Part shown: piece by piece, positions 1 through 7,010 of the stretch
Layout of the letters: each line of letters begins with the position of its first letter
How positions within the stretch are numbered: the stretch's first letter is position 1
The notes under the pieces: model-generated
The model's input: only the letters and a program-made list of their open reading frames with translations
The model's database searches: none
Told to the model about the DNA's origin: nothing
Made by a program: the position numbers and the translations under genes
NCBI GenBank assembly: GCA_903838565.1
Contig: CAILZB010000001.1
Coordinates: forward strand, 1 to 38,441
Direction of reading: 5' to 3'
Source: an uncultured beta proteobacterium
GTDB taxonomy: Bacteria > Pseudomonadota > Gammaproteobacteria > Burkholderiales > Burkholderiaceae_C
Length of the DNA stretch: 38,441 bases

Positions 1-337
1 CCTGCGGTCAGGCCAAGTTCTAAATCCCAAACGATAAAACCCGCGTTATCTGTCTCGAACGGTCTGCAACCGGAAGGTCGCAGCGGGCTCGAAATAGCCA
101 AAGCGGGCTGGTCGCTTTAGCAGTATTTATTGAGCGCTCTGCAAGTTGACTTGTTAAACAGCGCTGGTTGTATTTTAAGTCACTGGGCTGAATTTCGTCA
201 ACAAAAAGTCGACATGATCAGCCTGCCGAACGTCGAATCCCTCAGGATGAAGTGAGGCAAATGTGATCGCTTAACTTTTGCCTCAGTCTCCGCGATGGGG
301 CGTACGTGTGCCCCGACCGTTAGGTAGGCCAAGAAAC
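1..337. other. left flank without a recognisable gene
   Basis: No open frame here resembles a protein family, and I see no tRNA, terminator with a T-run, or repeat. The base composition is more AT-rich than the rest of the window. The Sel1-repeat gene ends at its right edge and reads leftward into it, so it probably includes that gene's 3' untranslated region. Confidence 0.4.
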
Positions 338-799
338 CTATCCGGGCCGAAGGCCGTTCATTTGAGCTTGGGCGATAACATGGCCATGCGCAGCGGCCTT
401 GGCAATCCACATCAGGCCCAAGTTATCGTCCTTTGGAACGCCTTCGCCGCTCACGTAACAGCGGCCCAACCACTGCATGGCGTCGGCATGATCCTGCTGG
501 GCGGCTTGTTGCAACCAATATATCGCCGCTTTATTTTGCCCCCCGGTGGAGAAAAATTGGCCGATGTCGTTCTGGGCTTCGGCATCGCCGCTGTCAGCCC
601 GTAGCAGTCGCGGCAAGTCTTCGGGGCTAATGGGCGTGCAGAGGTAGCGTGACACGTCGTCCCAAGAGAGCATCGTTCGGCCGCGTGAATCGTCTGCATT
701 CCGGCTTGTTTGACCGTCGCTGACGCGCCTCCACCATGTGCTGCGACTGCGCGTTGTGATGGCGCTTGCGGCATCGATGCTGATCCGATCCAATTTCAT
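338..799 (-). CDS. Sel1-like repeat (TPR-like) protein
   Basis: Small protein of 153 residues whose C-terminal half carries Sel1-type helical repeats: one around AEAQNDIGQFFSTGG...AIYWLQQAAQ and a clear second one with ADAMQWLGRCYVSGEGVPKD followed by LGLMWIAKAAAHGH. Such repeats form alpha-solenoid protein-protein interaction surfaces; the partner is unknown. There is no signal peptide or membrane segment, so a cytosolic location is likely. The frame stays open upstream to 865, but the ATG at 799 (MKLDRISID) is the start I prefer because the extra N-terminal residues look like spacer; a later ATG at 673 (MLSWDD) is also possible. It is transcribed divergently from the pilin gene, and its upstream region holds the palindrome at 885-908, so shared regulation is possible but not shown. 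Confidence 0.7.
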   Translation of the reverse strand: MKLDRISIDAASAITTRSRSTWWRRVSDGQTSRNADDSRGRTMLSWDDVSRYLCTPISPEDLPRLLRADSGDAEAQNDIGQFFSTGGQNKAAIYWLQQAAQQDHADAMQWLGRCYVSGEGVPKDDNLGLMWIAKAAAHGHVIAQAQMNGLRPG

Positions 800-884
800 G
801 CCCACATGATACCCAACTGGAAAGCAGGCCGAGTTGGATGCGTGGCACGGGGGAAACTGTCTCACTCTGCCGCTGGGATCGTGT

Positions 885-908
885 TTGACACAGTCATTTC
901 TGTGTCAA
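885..908. promoter_or_regulatory. 24-bp palindrome upstream of the pilin promoter, candidate PilR site
   Basis: TTGACACAG-N6-CTGTGTCAA is a perfect 9-bp inverted repeat. Its centre lies about 60 bp upstream of the -24 element and about 85 bp upstream of the predicted transcription start, where enhancer-binding proteins of sigma-54 promoters normally bind. Pseudomonas PilR is known to recognise sites with a TGTC core; each half-site here contains TGTC/GACA and another TGTC occurs at 858-861. Assignment to PilR is inference. Confidence 0.55.
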
Positions 909-955
909 GCGGTTGATGGGCGGTGTGACCGCTTGTTTTGGAAGCTGTTTCCACT

Positions 956-971
956 TGGCACAGTTTCTGCT
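956..971 (+). promoter_or_regulatory. sigma-54 promoter of the pilin gene
   Basis: TGGCAC-N5-CTGCT matches the sigma-54 consensus TGGCAC-N5-TTGCW with one mismatch. The invariant GG and GC dinucleotides are correctly spaced. The start of transcription should fall near 982, giving a leader of about 45 nt before the pilin ATG. Type IV major pilin genes in Gamma- and Betaproteobacteria commonly use such promoters with PilS/PilR. Confidence 0.8.
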
Positions 972-1027
972 GAATGGTTTAGCGCCTCACAAGGTCACCG
1001 CGCTTTTTCAACCAACTGGAGTTTTAT

Positions 1028-1522
1028 ATGAACCATCGTTCCATCGCACGCAACGTGCAAAAGGGCTTCACCCTAATCGAGTTGATGATCGTCGTGGCGA
1101 TCATCGGTATTTTGGCTGCTGTGGCATTGCCTGCCTATCAAAACTACATGATCAAATCAAAATTAGTCGAGGCCACGACTGCTTTGGATGCAGCAAAGAT
1201 TTCAGTGACAGAAAATTATGCGACGAATAATTCGGTCTTTCCTGTTACCGCAAATTCTCCCATTCCGGCTTTGGGCTTAAATGCAAAGTATGTAACGGCG
1301 CTTACCTACACTGGAACTGCAGCGGGCCCTGTCTCGATCGTGGCCACACTCAACAACACCGGCAACACAGCGATTGATGGAAAGTTTCTGGGCCTAATTG
1401 GCGCCGGTCAAACGGATGGCACAGTAGCATGGTCTTGCGCAACGATTGCGGCAGCGGGTGACGTGGTTGCGGGTGCTCAAACAGCGATGTACCCATTCTT
1501 GCCACCTACCTGCCAGCATTAA
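1028..1522 (+). CDS. pilA: type IV major pilin (prepilin)
   Basis: Subunit of the type IV pilus, used for twitching, adhesion and DNA uptake. The 164-residue precursor has a 13-residue basic leader ending in KG, then [20 protein letters not shown]: prepilin peptidase cleavage falls between G13 and F14, with the conserved Glu at mature position 5 (E18) and the N-terminal helix that serves as both membrane anchor and pilus core. Near the C-terminus C137 and C162 probably form the disulfide that closes the D-region. Length is typical of a major pilin. A good ribosome binding site (GGAG, 1018-1021) precedes the ATG. It is monocistronic: sigma-54 promoter upstream, terminator downstream. No pilin modification or accessory gene is adjacent. 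Confidence 0.93.
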   Translation: MNHRSIARNVQKGFTLIELMIVVAIIGILAAVALPAYQNYMIKSKLVEATTALDAAKISVTENYATNNSVFPVTANSPIPALGLNAKYVTALTYTGTAAGPVSIVATLNNTGNTAIDGKFLGLIGAGQTDGTVAWSCATIAAAGDVVAGAQTAMYPFLPPTCQH

Positions 1523-1553
1523 GTCTGTTCGCCTGATAGTCGCCAATTGATCC

Positions 1554-1587
1554 AGCCCCGCCAGTCAAACGGTGGGGCTTTTCCTTT
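1554..1587 (+). terminator. Rho-independent terminator after pilA
   Basis: AGCCCCGCC and GGTGGGGCT pair over nine positions (one G-U) around an 8-nt loop at 1563-1570, followed by TTTTCCTTTT. It lies 31 bp after the pilin stop codon. Confidence 0.85.
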
Positions 1588-1872
1588 TGCACGATGCATT
1601 CTTTGAAGTGAAAGTCCCGGCTGATCACGGCGAGCGGCAGGAATAGTGAAGTGGAACTGTAGTGGGTGGCACTGTGTGGCGGTGAGATTGGACTCCGGAA
1701 AGGCCAGCGCAGTCGGGGGCACTTTGACAAATGACGGTACTTTTGACGGTACTTTTCAAAATCGACTTGCAAGAACGTAGCATCCATGCGGGTTGGCTGG
1801 CATGTAGTGAATCCGATAATCGCACCATTTCATCATTTCAGGCGGCATCAGAAGCCCTCCAAACCAGCGATT
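1588..1872. repeat. intergenic stretch with a 12-bp tandem repeat, possible IS-end remnant
   Basis: No convincing gene. TGACGGTACTTT occurs twice in tandem at 1732-1743 and 1744-1755. Short direct or multiple terminal repeats of this kind occur at the ends of some insertion sequences (for example IS21-like elements), and the surrounding 1600-1800 has no coding signal, so an old IS end is possible. No transposase remnant could be recognised, so this remains a guess. Confidence 0.3.
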
Positions 1873-1905
1873 AACCCGCACACTTTCCAGTGTTGCGGGT
1901 TTTTT
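1873..1905 (+). terminator. Rho-independent terminator with no obvious gene before it
   Basis: AACCCGC-ACACT pairs with AGTGT-(T)-GCGGGTT around a TTCC loop, with one bulged T, and runs straight into TTTTT. The nearest upstream gene on this strand (pilA) already has its own terminator, so this one ends either read-through or an unannotated transcript from the 1600-1870 interval. Confidence 0.75.
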
Positions 1906-1931
1906 GTGGGGCCTCCGACAGAGCGCTGCCC

Positions 1932-1937
1932 TAAAAT
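1932..1937 (+). promoter_or_regulatory. -10 element placed for a leaderless mRNA
   Basis: TAAAAT ends 6 nt before the GTG at 1944, so transcription would begin at or next to the start codon. No Shine-Dalgarno sequence is visible before the GTG. No clear -35 is seen. Confidence 0.5.
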
Positions 1938-1943
1938 CAATCC

Positions 1944-2813
1944 GTGCCCACTTACCTCAACGCCGATCTGCATTGCCACTCCGTGGTCTCCGACGGCACG
2001 CTCACGCCGGAGGCGCTGGCAGCGCGCGCCAAGGCCAATGGCGTGGAGTTGTGGGCGCTAACCGATCACGACGAGATTGGCGGCCAGCAGCGCGCCGCGG
2101 CGGCTGCGCAGGCGCTGGGCCTGGCTTACCTCACCGGCGTCGAGATATCGGTGAGCTTTGCCGGCAAGACGGTGCACATCGTAGGCCTGGGCTTTGACGC
2201 CGGGGACGCGCAGTTGCAGGCCGGACTGCTGGCCACGCGCGGCGGTCGCAGCCAGCGCGCCATGGAAATGTCGGAGCAGCTGGCGCGCGTGGGCATCGCG
2301 CACGCCTACGAGGGCGCGCTCAAGTTTGTCGGCAACCCGGAGCTGATTTCGCGCACGCACTTTGCGCGTTTTCTGGTGGAGTGCGGAGTCTGTCGCGACA
2401 CCAACGAGGTGTTCAGAAAGTACCTGACCGAAGGCAAGCCCGGTTATGTCGAGCACCGCTGGGCCACGCTCAAGGATGCGGTGAACTGGATCACGCAGGC
2501 CGGTGGCATTGCCGTGATCGCGCACCCGGCGCGCTACGGCTTCTCGGCCAACGAGGAGTTCGCGCTGTTCAGCGAATTCAAGGCCCACGGCGGGCGCGGT
2601 GTCGAGGTCGTGACCGGTAGCCACAGCGCCGCCGAATGCCTGCGCTACGCCGACACGGCGCGCGAGTTCGGCTTGGCTGCGTCGCGCGGCAGCGATTTCC
2701 ACAGCCCCGAGGAAAGCCGCACCGACCTGGGCACGCTGCCGCTGCTCACGGGTGGCCTGACGCCGGTGTGGGAACTGGTGCACGAGCGCATCCAGAGCGC
2801 GGCGCCGCACTGA
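1944..2813 (+). CDS. rnm: PHP-domain 3',5'-nucleoside bisphosphate phosphatase / RNase AM family
   Basis: Member of the YciV/RNase AM branch of PHP phosphoesterases. Characterised members hydrolyse 3',5'-nucleoside bisphosphates such as pAp and act as 5'-3' exonucleases on short RNA and on rRNA 5' ends. All metal ligand motifs of the PHP fold are visible in order: D8-H10-H12 (DLHCH), D41-H42 (TDHD), E67 (TGVEIS), H78, H194 (IAHPARYG) and D251-H253 (SDFHSP), so a trinuclear metal centre should form. The length of 289 residues is normal. The start is GTG, with no ribosome binding site but a -10 hexamer 6 nt upstream, suggesting a leaderless message. It heads a co-directional block with an EamA transporter and yciO; yciV and yciO homologues are often found close together in proteobacteria. 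Confidence 0.88.
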   Translation: MPTYLNADLHCHSVVSDGTLTPEALAARAKANGVELWALTDHDEIGGQQRAAAAAQALGLAYLTGVEISVSFAGKTVHIVGLGFDAGDAQLQAGLLATRGGRSQRAMEMSEQLARVGIAHAYEGALKFVGNPELISRTHFARFLVECGVCRDTNEVFRKYLTEGKPGYVEHRWATLKDAVNWITQAGGIAVIAHPARYGFSANEEFALFSEFKAHGGRGVEVVTGSHSAAECLRYADTAREFGLAASRGSDFHSPEESRTDLGTLPLLTGGLTPVWELVHERIQSAAPH

Positions 2814-2820
2814 ATCGCCG

Positions 2821-3714
2821 ATGTCCTTCTTTCGCACCCGCCAAGGTGGCGGCATCCTGCTGATCGTGCTCACGACATTCGCCTTCGCGCTGCTCGACAC
2901 CAGCACCAAGCTGGCCACGGCCTTGGCGCCCACGCTCATGCTGCTCTGGTTTCGCTATGTGTTTCAGGCCGTCGTGACCTTTGCCTTGCGCTTCCCGGTG
3001 CAGGGGCGCAGTCTGCTGGCCACGCCCAATCCGCGCTTTCAGGCGCTGCGTGGCGTGCTGCTGCTCATCACCAGCGCCTGCTCGTTCTTCGGCTTGCAGC
3101 ATCTGCCGGTGGGCGAGTTCACGGCCATGGTGATGCTCTCGCCGCTGGTAGCGACGGCGCTGGCGGCCTGGACGCTGAAGGCGCGCGTGTCGCGCCAGCG
3201 CTGGCTGACGCTGACCGCAGGCCTGTGCGGCGTGCTGTTCGTGGTGCGCCCGGGCGGACAGGTGTTCAGTTGGGCGCTGCTGTTTCCGGTGCTGTTGGTG
3301 AGCGCCTACGCCTGGTTCCAGGTGCTGACCAGCCGGCTCAGCGGTGAAGAAAATCCCTACACGACGCATTTCTACACCGGCCTCGTAGGCGCCCTGATCA
3401 TGACTCCCGCAGCGGTTTTCAGCTGGAGCACGACGGCGCTGCTGAGCTACTGGTACTGGTTCATCTTGATCGGTTTCCTGGGAACCTTCGGCCACCTGAT
3501 GCTGATCCGGGCCTATGGGCGCGCCTCGGCGCCGGTGCTGGCACCCTACCTCTACACCCAGATCGCCTTCGCCACGCTGGGCGGCTGGCTGGTGTTTGAA
3601 CATGTTCCGGATGCGCTGGCCTGGATCGGCATCGCGGTGATCGCGGCCAGCGGCATAGGCAACGCCATGCTGTCGGCGCGCGAGCTGCTCAAGCTGCGAG
3701 CCCGGACGGCCTGA
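2821..3714 (+). CDS. EamA/DMT-family inner-membrane transporter
   Basis: Drug/metabolite transporter superfamily permease of 297 residues with about ten hydrophobic segments arranged as two EamA repeats: the first from about residue 10 to 140 (starting GGGILLIVLTTFAFALLDTS) and the second from about 155 to 285. The short basic linkers and the LMLLWFRY and GEFTAMVMLSPL patterns are typical. The substrate cannot be read from sequence; family members export amino acids, nucleotide precursors or other small metabolites. It starts 7 bp after the PHP gene and is probably cotranscribed with it. Confidence 0.85.
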   Translation: MSFFRTRQGGGILLIVLTTFAFALLDTSTKLATALAPTLMLLWFRYVFQAVVTFALRFPVQGRSLLATPNPRFQALRGVLLLITSACSFFGLQHLPVGEFTAMVMLSPLVATALAAWTLKARVSRQRWLTLTAGLCGVLFVVRPGGQVFSWALLFPVLLVSAYAWFQVLTSRLSGEENPYTTHFYTGLVGALIMTPAAVFSWSTTALLSYWYWFILIGFLGTFGHLMLIRAYGRASAPVLAPYLYTQIAFATLGGWLVFEHVPDALAWIGIAVIAASGIGNAMLSARELLKLRARTA

Positions 3715-3734
3715 CTGCCCGGCGCAGCATCACC

Positions 3735-3740
3735 GACAAT
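3735..3740 (+). promoter_or_regulatory. -10 element placed for a leaderless mRNA (yciO)
   Basis: GACAAT followed by a 6-nt spacer (AGCGCC) and then the ATG. The same arrangement, nearly base for base, recurs before the gene at 4418. No Shine-Dalgarno sequence is present. Confidence 0.5.
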
Positions 3741-3746
3741 AGCGCC

Positions 3747-4382
3747 ATGGCTCAACTCTTTGAAGTTCACCCCGAGAACCCGCAAGCGCGGCTGCTCAAG
3801 CAGGCCGTCGCCATGCTGGACAAGGGCGAGATCCTGGCCGTCCCCACCGACTCCAGCTACGCCCTGGTCTGCCATCTTGACGACAAGGCCGCAGCCGATC
3901 AGCTGCGCCGCATCCGCGGCGTCGACGACAAGCACCATCTGACGCTGCTGTGCCGCGACCTGAGCGAACTCGCCAACTACGCCCGTGTCGACAACCGCCA
4001 GTACCGGCTGCTCAAACTCGGAACGCCCGGCCCATACACCTTCATCCTGGAAGCGAGCAAGGAAGTGCCGCGCCGCCTGAGCCACCCGGCGCGCAAGACC
4101 ATCGGCCTGCGGGTGCCCGAACACCGCGTGCTGCAGGAATTGCTGGCCTTGCACAGCACGCCGCTGCTGGCCACGACGCTGATTCCTCCGGGCCAGACCG
4201 ATCCCTTGAACGACGCCGCCGACATCCGCGTGCGCTACGAAAAACTGGTCGCCGGCGTGATTGACGCCGGCGCCTGCGCGCTCGAGCCCACGACCGTGAT
4301 CGACCTGACCGAGATGGGCGACGGCGGCGAGCCGGTGCTGGTGCGCCAGGGGCGCGGCAAGCTGGCGGCGCTGGGCTTGTAG
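3747..4382 (+). CDS. yciO: Sua5/YciO/YrdC-family protein, YciO type
   Basis: The YrdC-like fold binds ATP, bicarbonate and threonine in true threonylcarbamoyl-AMP synthases (TsaC/Sua5), which start t6A37 biosynthesis on tRNA. This 211-residue protein is the YciO subfamily, judged by the start VHPENPQARLLKQAV, the motif LAVPTDSSYAL near residue 30-40, KHHLTLLCRDLSELANYA near 68-85 and PGPYTFILEASKEVPRRL near 98-115. The biological role of YciO is less settled than that of TsaC. There is no C-terminal Sua5 domain. It lies 32 bp after the transporter and probably has its own promoter within that gap as well as read-through. Confidence 0.87.
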   Translation: MAQLFEVHPENPQARLLKQAVAMLDKGEILAVPTDSSYALVCHLDDKAAADQLRRIRGVDDKHHLTLLCRDLSELANYARVDNRQYRLLKLGTPGPYTFILEASKEVPRRLSHPARKTIGLRVPEHRVLQELLALHSTPLLATTLIPPGQTDPLNDAADIRVRYEKLVAGVIDAGACALEPTTVIDLTEMGDGGEPVLVRQGRGKLAALGL

Positions 4383-4405
4383 TGGGGGCAGACCCCAGGG
4401 TCTGA

Positions 4406-4411
4406 GACAAT
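4406..4411 (+). promoter_or_regulatory. -10 element placed for a leaderless mRNA (M50 protease gene)
   Basis: GACAAT, then CGCGCC, then ATG at 4418: the same hexamer and the same 6-nt gap as at 3735-3747. No Shine-Dalgarno sequence precedes the ATG. Confidence 0.5.
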
Positions 4412-4417
4412 CGCGCC

Positions 4418-5086
4418 ATGGACCTGACCCAACTCATACAAACCGTTGCCCTGTACGCGTTGCCGGTGCTGTTTGCCATCACCGTGCACGAGGCCGCGCA
4501 TGGTTACGCAGCGCGGCATTTTGGCGACAACACCGCCTGGTCCATGGGACGCGTCACGCTCAACCCGATCAAGCACATCGACCCCATAGGCACGATCCTG
4601 ATGCCGTTGCTGCTGTACTTCGCCACCTCGGGTGCGTTCGTGTTCGGCTATGCCAAGCCGGTGCCGGTGCGCTTTGGCCAGTTGCGCAACCCCAAGCGCG
4701 ACATGATCTGGGTCGCGCTCGCCGGTCCTGGCGCCAACCTCGCGCAGGCCTGGATCTGGGGTGCGCTCTTGTATCTGCTGGTGGGCGCCGGCGTCACCGA
4801 GCCGTTCTTCATCGAGATGTGCCAGGCCGGAACGCTGGTGAATCTGGTGATGTTCGCCTTCAACCTGTTCCCGCTGCCGCCGCTCGATGGTGGTCGCATT
4901 CTGGTGGGCCTGCTGCCTTACCGCGCAGCGGTGGCGGTGTCGCGGCTGGAGCCCTGGGGTTTCTTCATCGTGATGGGGCTGATCTATTTCCACATCGTTG
5001 ACCGGCTCTGGATGCGCCCGGTGATGGCGCTGACCTCGGGCCTGCTCGAGCTGCTGCTGCTGCCGTTTTCATGGTTGGCCAACTGA
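4418..5086 (+). CDS. site-2 protease (peptidase M50) family membrane protein
   Basis: Intramembrane zinc metalloprotease homologue of 222 residues. The zinc site HEAAH is complete (H24, E25, H28) in the first hydrophobic segment, and the third ligand motif NLFPLPPLDGGR carries D157. About five to six membrane segments are visible. It belongs to the short M50B group with no PDZ or CBS domain, whose substrates are generally unknown; it is not RseP. A homologue next to trpS, as here, is a common arrangement in Betaproteobacteria. It ends 46 bp before trpS and both are likely on one transcript. Confidence 0.88.
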   Translation: MDLTQLIQTVALYALPVLFAITVHEAAHGYAARHFGDNTAWSMGRVTLNPIKHIDPIGTILMPLLLYFATSGAFVFGYAKPVPVRFGQLRNPKRDMIWVALAGPGANLAQAWIWGALLYLLVGAGVTEPFFIEMCQAGTLVNLVMFAFNLFPLPPLDGGRILVGLLPYRAAVAVSRLEPWGFFIVMGLIYFHIVDRLWMRPVMALTSGLLELLLLPFSWLAN

Positions 5087-5132
5087 ATCGTTCGGCACAT
5101 TCCTTTTCGTCCCTGCCACCCCCGTTATCTTC

Positions 5133-6434
5133 ATGACCGTACAACGTTTTCTCACGGGCATCACCACCTCCGGTGAGCCCCATCTGGGCAACTACGTGGG
5201 CGCGATCCGCCCCGCGATCGCCGCCAGCCTCAAGCCCCAGGTCGAGAGCTTCTACTTTCTCGCCGACTACCACTCGCTCATCAAGATCGATGATCCGGCG
5301 CGCATCCAGCGCTCCACATTGGAGATCGCGGCGAGCTTTCTGGCTTGCGGTCTCGATCCGCAGCGCGTGACCTTTTACCGCCAGTCCGACGTCCCGGAAA
5401 TTCCGGAGCTCACCTGGCTGCTGACCTGCGTCACGTCCAAGGGGCTGCTGAACCGCGCCCACGCCTACAAGGCCGCCGTGGACAAGAACCTGGCCAGCGG
5501 CATGGACCCGGACGCGGACGTGAATGCCGGCCTGTTCATGTATCCGGTGCTGATGACGGCCGACATCCTGATGTTCAACGCGCACAAGGTGCCGGTGGGG
5601 CGTGACCAGGTGCAGCACGTTGAAATGGCGCGCGACATCGCGCAGCGCTTCAACCACCTGTACGGCGAGCACTTCGTGTTGCCGCAGGCGGTGATCGAGG
5701 AGTCGGTGGCGACGCTGCCGGGGCTCGATGGCCGCAAGATGAGCAAGAGCTACGACAATTCGATTCCCCTGTTCGCGCCGCGCGCGCAGCTGCAAAAACT
5801 CATCGCGGGCGTCGTCACCGACTCGCGCGCTCCCGGCGAGCCCAAGGACACGGAGGGCTCGGCATTGTTCCAGATCTACCAGGCCTTTGCCAGCGACGCC
5901 GAGACCGCGGAGCTGGCCCGGGCCTACGCCGAAGGCATCTCCTGGGCCGACGCCAAGCAGGTGCTGTTCGAGCGCATCGAACGCGAGATCGCGCCCATGC
6001 GCGAGCAGTATCAGGCGCTGATCAGCGACCCGGCGCGGATCGAATCCATCCTGCTCGAAGGCGCACTCAAGGCGCGCGCGCTGGCGGCGCCTTTCAATGC
6101 GAAATTGCGCCACGCCGTGGGCTTGCGCAAGCTCTCTGCGGCGGCCACGCCTGCGAAGGAGTCCAAGGCCGAGAAGGCGGCGCGGCCGGCCTTCAAGCAA
6201 TACCGCGAGCGCGACGGCAAGTTCTATTTCAAGCTGGTGGATGTGCGCGGCCGCCTGCTGCTGCAGAGCAGCGGCTTCGAGTCACCCAAGGAGGCGGCTC
6301 AGACGATGGCGTTGCTGACCGCAGGCGGCGAAGCCGCGCTGGCTGACCACGCGGCGTGCCTGACCACGCCTGCCGACGTGAGCGCGGCTGACGTCGTGCA
6401 GGCGCTGCAAGCGCTGGCCAGTCCGACCTTGTAG
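5133..6434 (+). CDS. trpS: tryptophan-tRNA ligase, long form
   Basis: Class I aminoacyl-tRNA synthetase charging tRNA-Trp. The ATP-binding signature is HLGN at residues 17-20 (the HIGH motif) and KMSKS lies at 202-206, followed by YDNSIPLF. The catalytic and anticodon-binding parts correspond to the usual roughly 335-residue enzyme. The 433-residue product adds about 95 C-terminal residues: a low-complexity Ala/Lys linker, then a segment FKQYRERDGKFYFKLVDVRG and LLLQSSGFESPKEA that looks like the small YegP/DUF1508 module. The role of this extension is unknown. The last 136 bp overlap an antisense small membrane protein gene. Confidence 0.95.
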   Translation: MTVQRFLTGITTSGEPHLGNYVGAIRPAIAASLKPQVESFYFLADYHSLIKIDDPARIQRSTLEIAASFLACGLDPQRVTFYRQSDVPEIPELTWLLTCVTSKGLLNRAHAYKAAVDKNLASGMDPDADVNAGLFMYPVLMTADILMFNAHKVPVGRDQVQHVEMARDIAQRFNHLYGEHFVLPQAVIEESVATLPGLDGRKMSKSYDNSIPLFAPRAQLQKLIAGVVTDSRAPGEPKDTEGSALFQIYQAFASDAETAELARAYAEGISWADAKQVLFERIEREIAPMREQYQALISDPARIESILLEGALKARALAAPFNAKLRHAVGLRKLSAAATPAKESKAEKAARPAFKQYRERDGKFYFKLVDVRGRLLLQSSGFESPKEAAQTMALLTAGGEAALADHAACLTTPADVSAADVVQALQALASPTL

Positions 6435-6634
6435 CGTCCGTGTTCGGGTTCCCAGTGGATCTCGTTCAGGTACCAGAAGACCGCCAGCACCAGTAGCAGG
6501 GGAATGGCCAGCGCGAAGAAGAAGGAAAGCCCCATGAACAAGGGCCACACTTCTTCCCGCCAGAACTTGACCACGGCGTCGTAGAGGCGATCGGCCAATT
6601 CATACAGGTTCCAGTTCCAAAAACGCCAGTTCAT
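6299..6634 (-). CDS. small single-pass membrane protein, antisense to the trpS end
   Basis: A 111-residue product that begins MNWRFWNWNLYELADRLYDA, an aromatic-rich amphipathic stretch, then has one strong hydrophobic helix at about residues 33-55 (FMGLSFFFALAIPLLLVLAVFWY). The ATG has a good ribosome binding site (GGGGAAG, 6 nt upstream). The first about 70 residues look genuinely coding; the tail from about residue 72 (ASACSACTTSAAL...) is Ala/Ser-rich and is read from the complement of trpS, which suggests that the original stop codon was lost and translation now runs on into trpS. I do not recognise the family. It diverges from the riboswitch-controlled lipoprotein gene. Confidence 0.55.
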   Translation of the reverse strand: MNWRFWNWNLYELADRLYDAVVKFWREEVWPLFMGLSFFFALAIPLLLVLAVFWYLNEIHWEPEHGRYKVGLASACSACTTSAALTSAGVVRHAAWSASAASPPAVSNAIV

Positions 6635-6862
6635 ATCTTCCCCAGATGCCGGTGCCGCCCATGCAGCGATGACAGGACCCGCACTTTGTAATTCATGGCC
6701 GACTGCCCTGAAGTGCGAATGAGCCGGCGATTTAACCACCAAATCGCTGCCTTCGTTCTCGGCTTCCGCGCCAAGGCGGCGCTTGCGCCGCCCGTCGGCC
6801 GGCATGAACCGCACATCAGCGCCGGCACACCAGGCCTTCAGCGCGCGCACTAGACTTGGGCG
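6635..6862. other. intergenic region with two perfect hairpins
   Basis: No gene seen. GCGATTT-N7-AAATCGC (6727-6747) and GGCGGCGC-TT-GCGCCGCC (6775-6792) are perfect inverted repeats lying between the divergent small membrane protein and the riboswitch. Neither is followed by a T-run. At 6851-6856 TAGACT is a plausible -10 hexamer whose start point (about 6863) would place the riboswitch at the very 5' end of the mRNA. Confidence 0.45.
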
Positions 6863-6865
6863 ATT

Positions 6866-6948
6866 GAACGGGCAAACCCGGCGAAAGCCGGGGACGCAAA
6901 GCCAAGGACCTAAGTGAACATCTTTCATACGGTGGCCGGGTTGCCAAG
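6866..6948 (+). promoter_or_regulatory. cyclic-di-GMP-I (GEMM-I) riboswitch
   Basis: Conserved GEMM-I blocks appear in order: GGCAAACC (6871-6878), a stem capped by a GAAA tetraloop (GGCGAAAGCC, about 6880-6889), ACGCAAAGCC (6894-6903), the tetraloop-receptor side with CCTAA (6909-6913), and ACGGTGGCCGGGTTGCC (6929-6945), whose GGGTTGCC closes the first helix with GGCAAACC. Downstream, 6964-7004 contains a CTTTCA-N4-TGAAAG hairpin, and GGGTT (6958-6962) can pair with AACCC (6991-6995) just before the ribosome binding site GGAGG (7000-7004), so control of translation is plausible. Whether ligand turns the gene on or off cannot be told by eye. Confidence 0.92.
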
Positions 6949-7010
6949 CGCTCCGAAGGGTTTGGATCTTTCAATCCTGAAAGTGTCGACAACCCATCCG
7001 GAGGTTCAAG

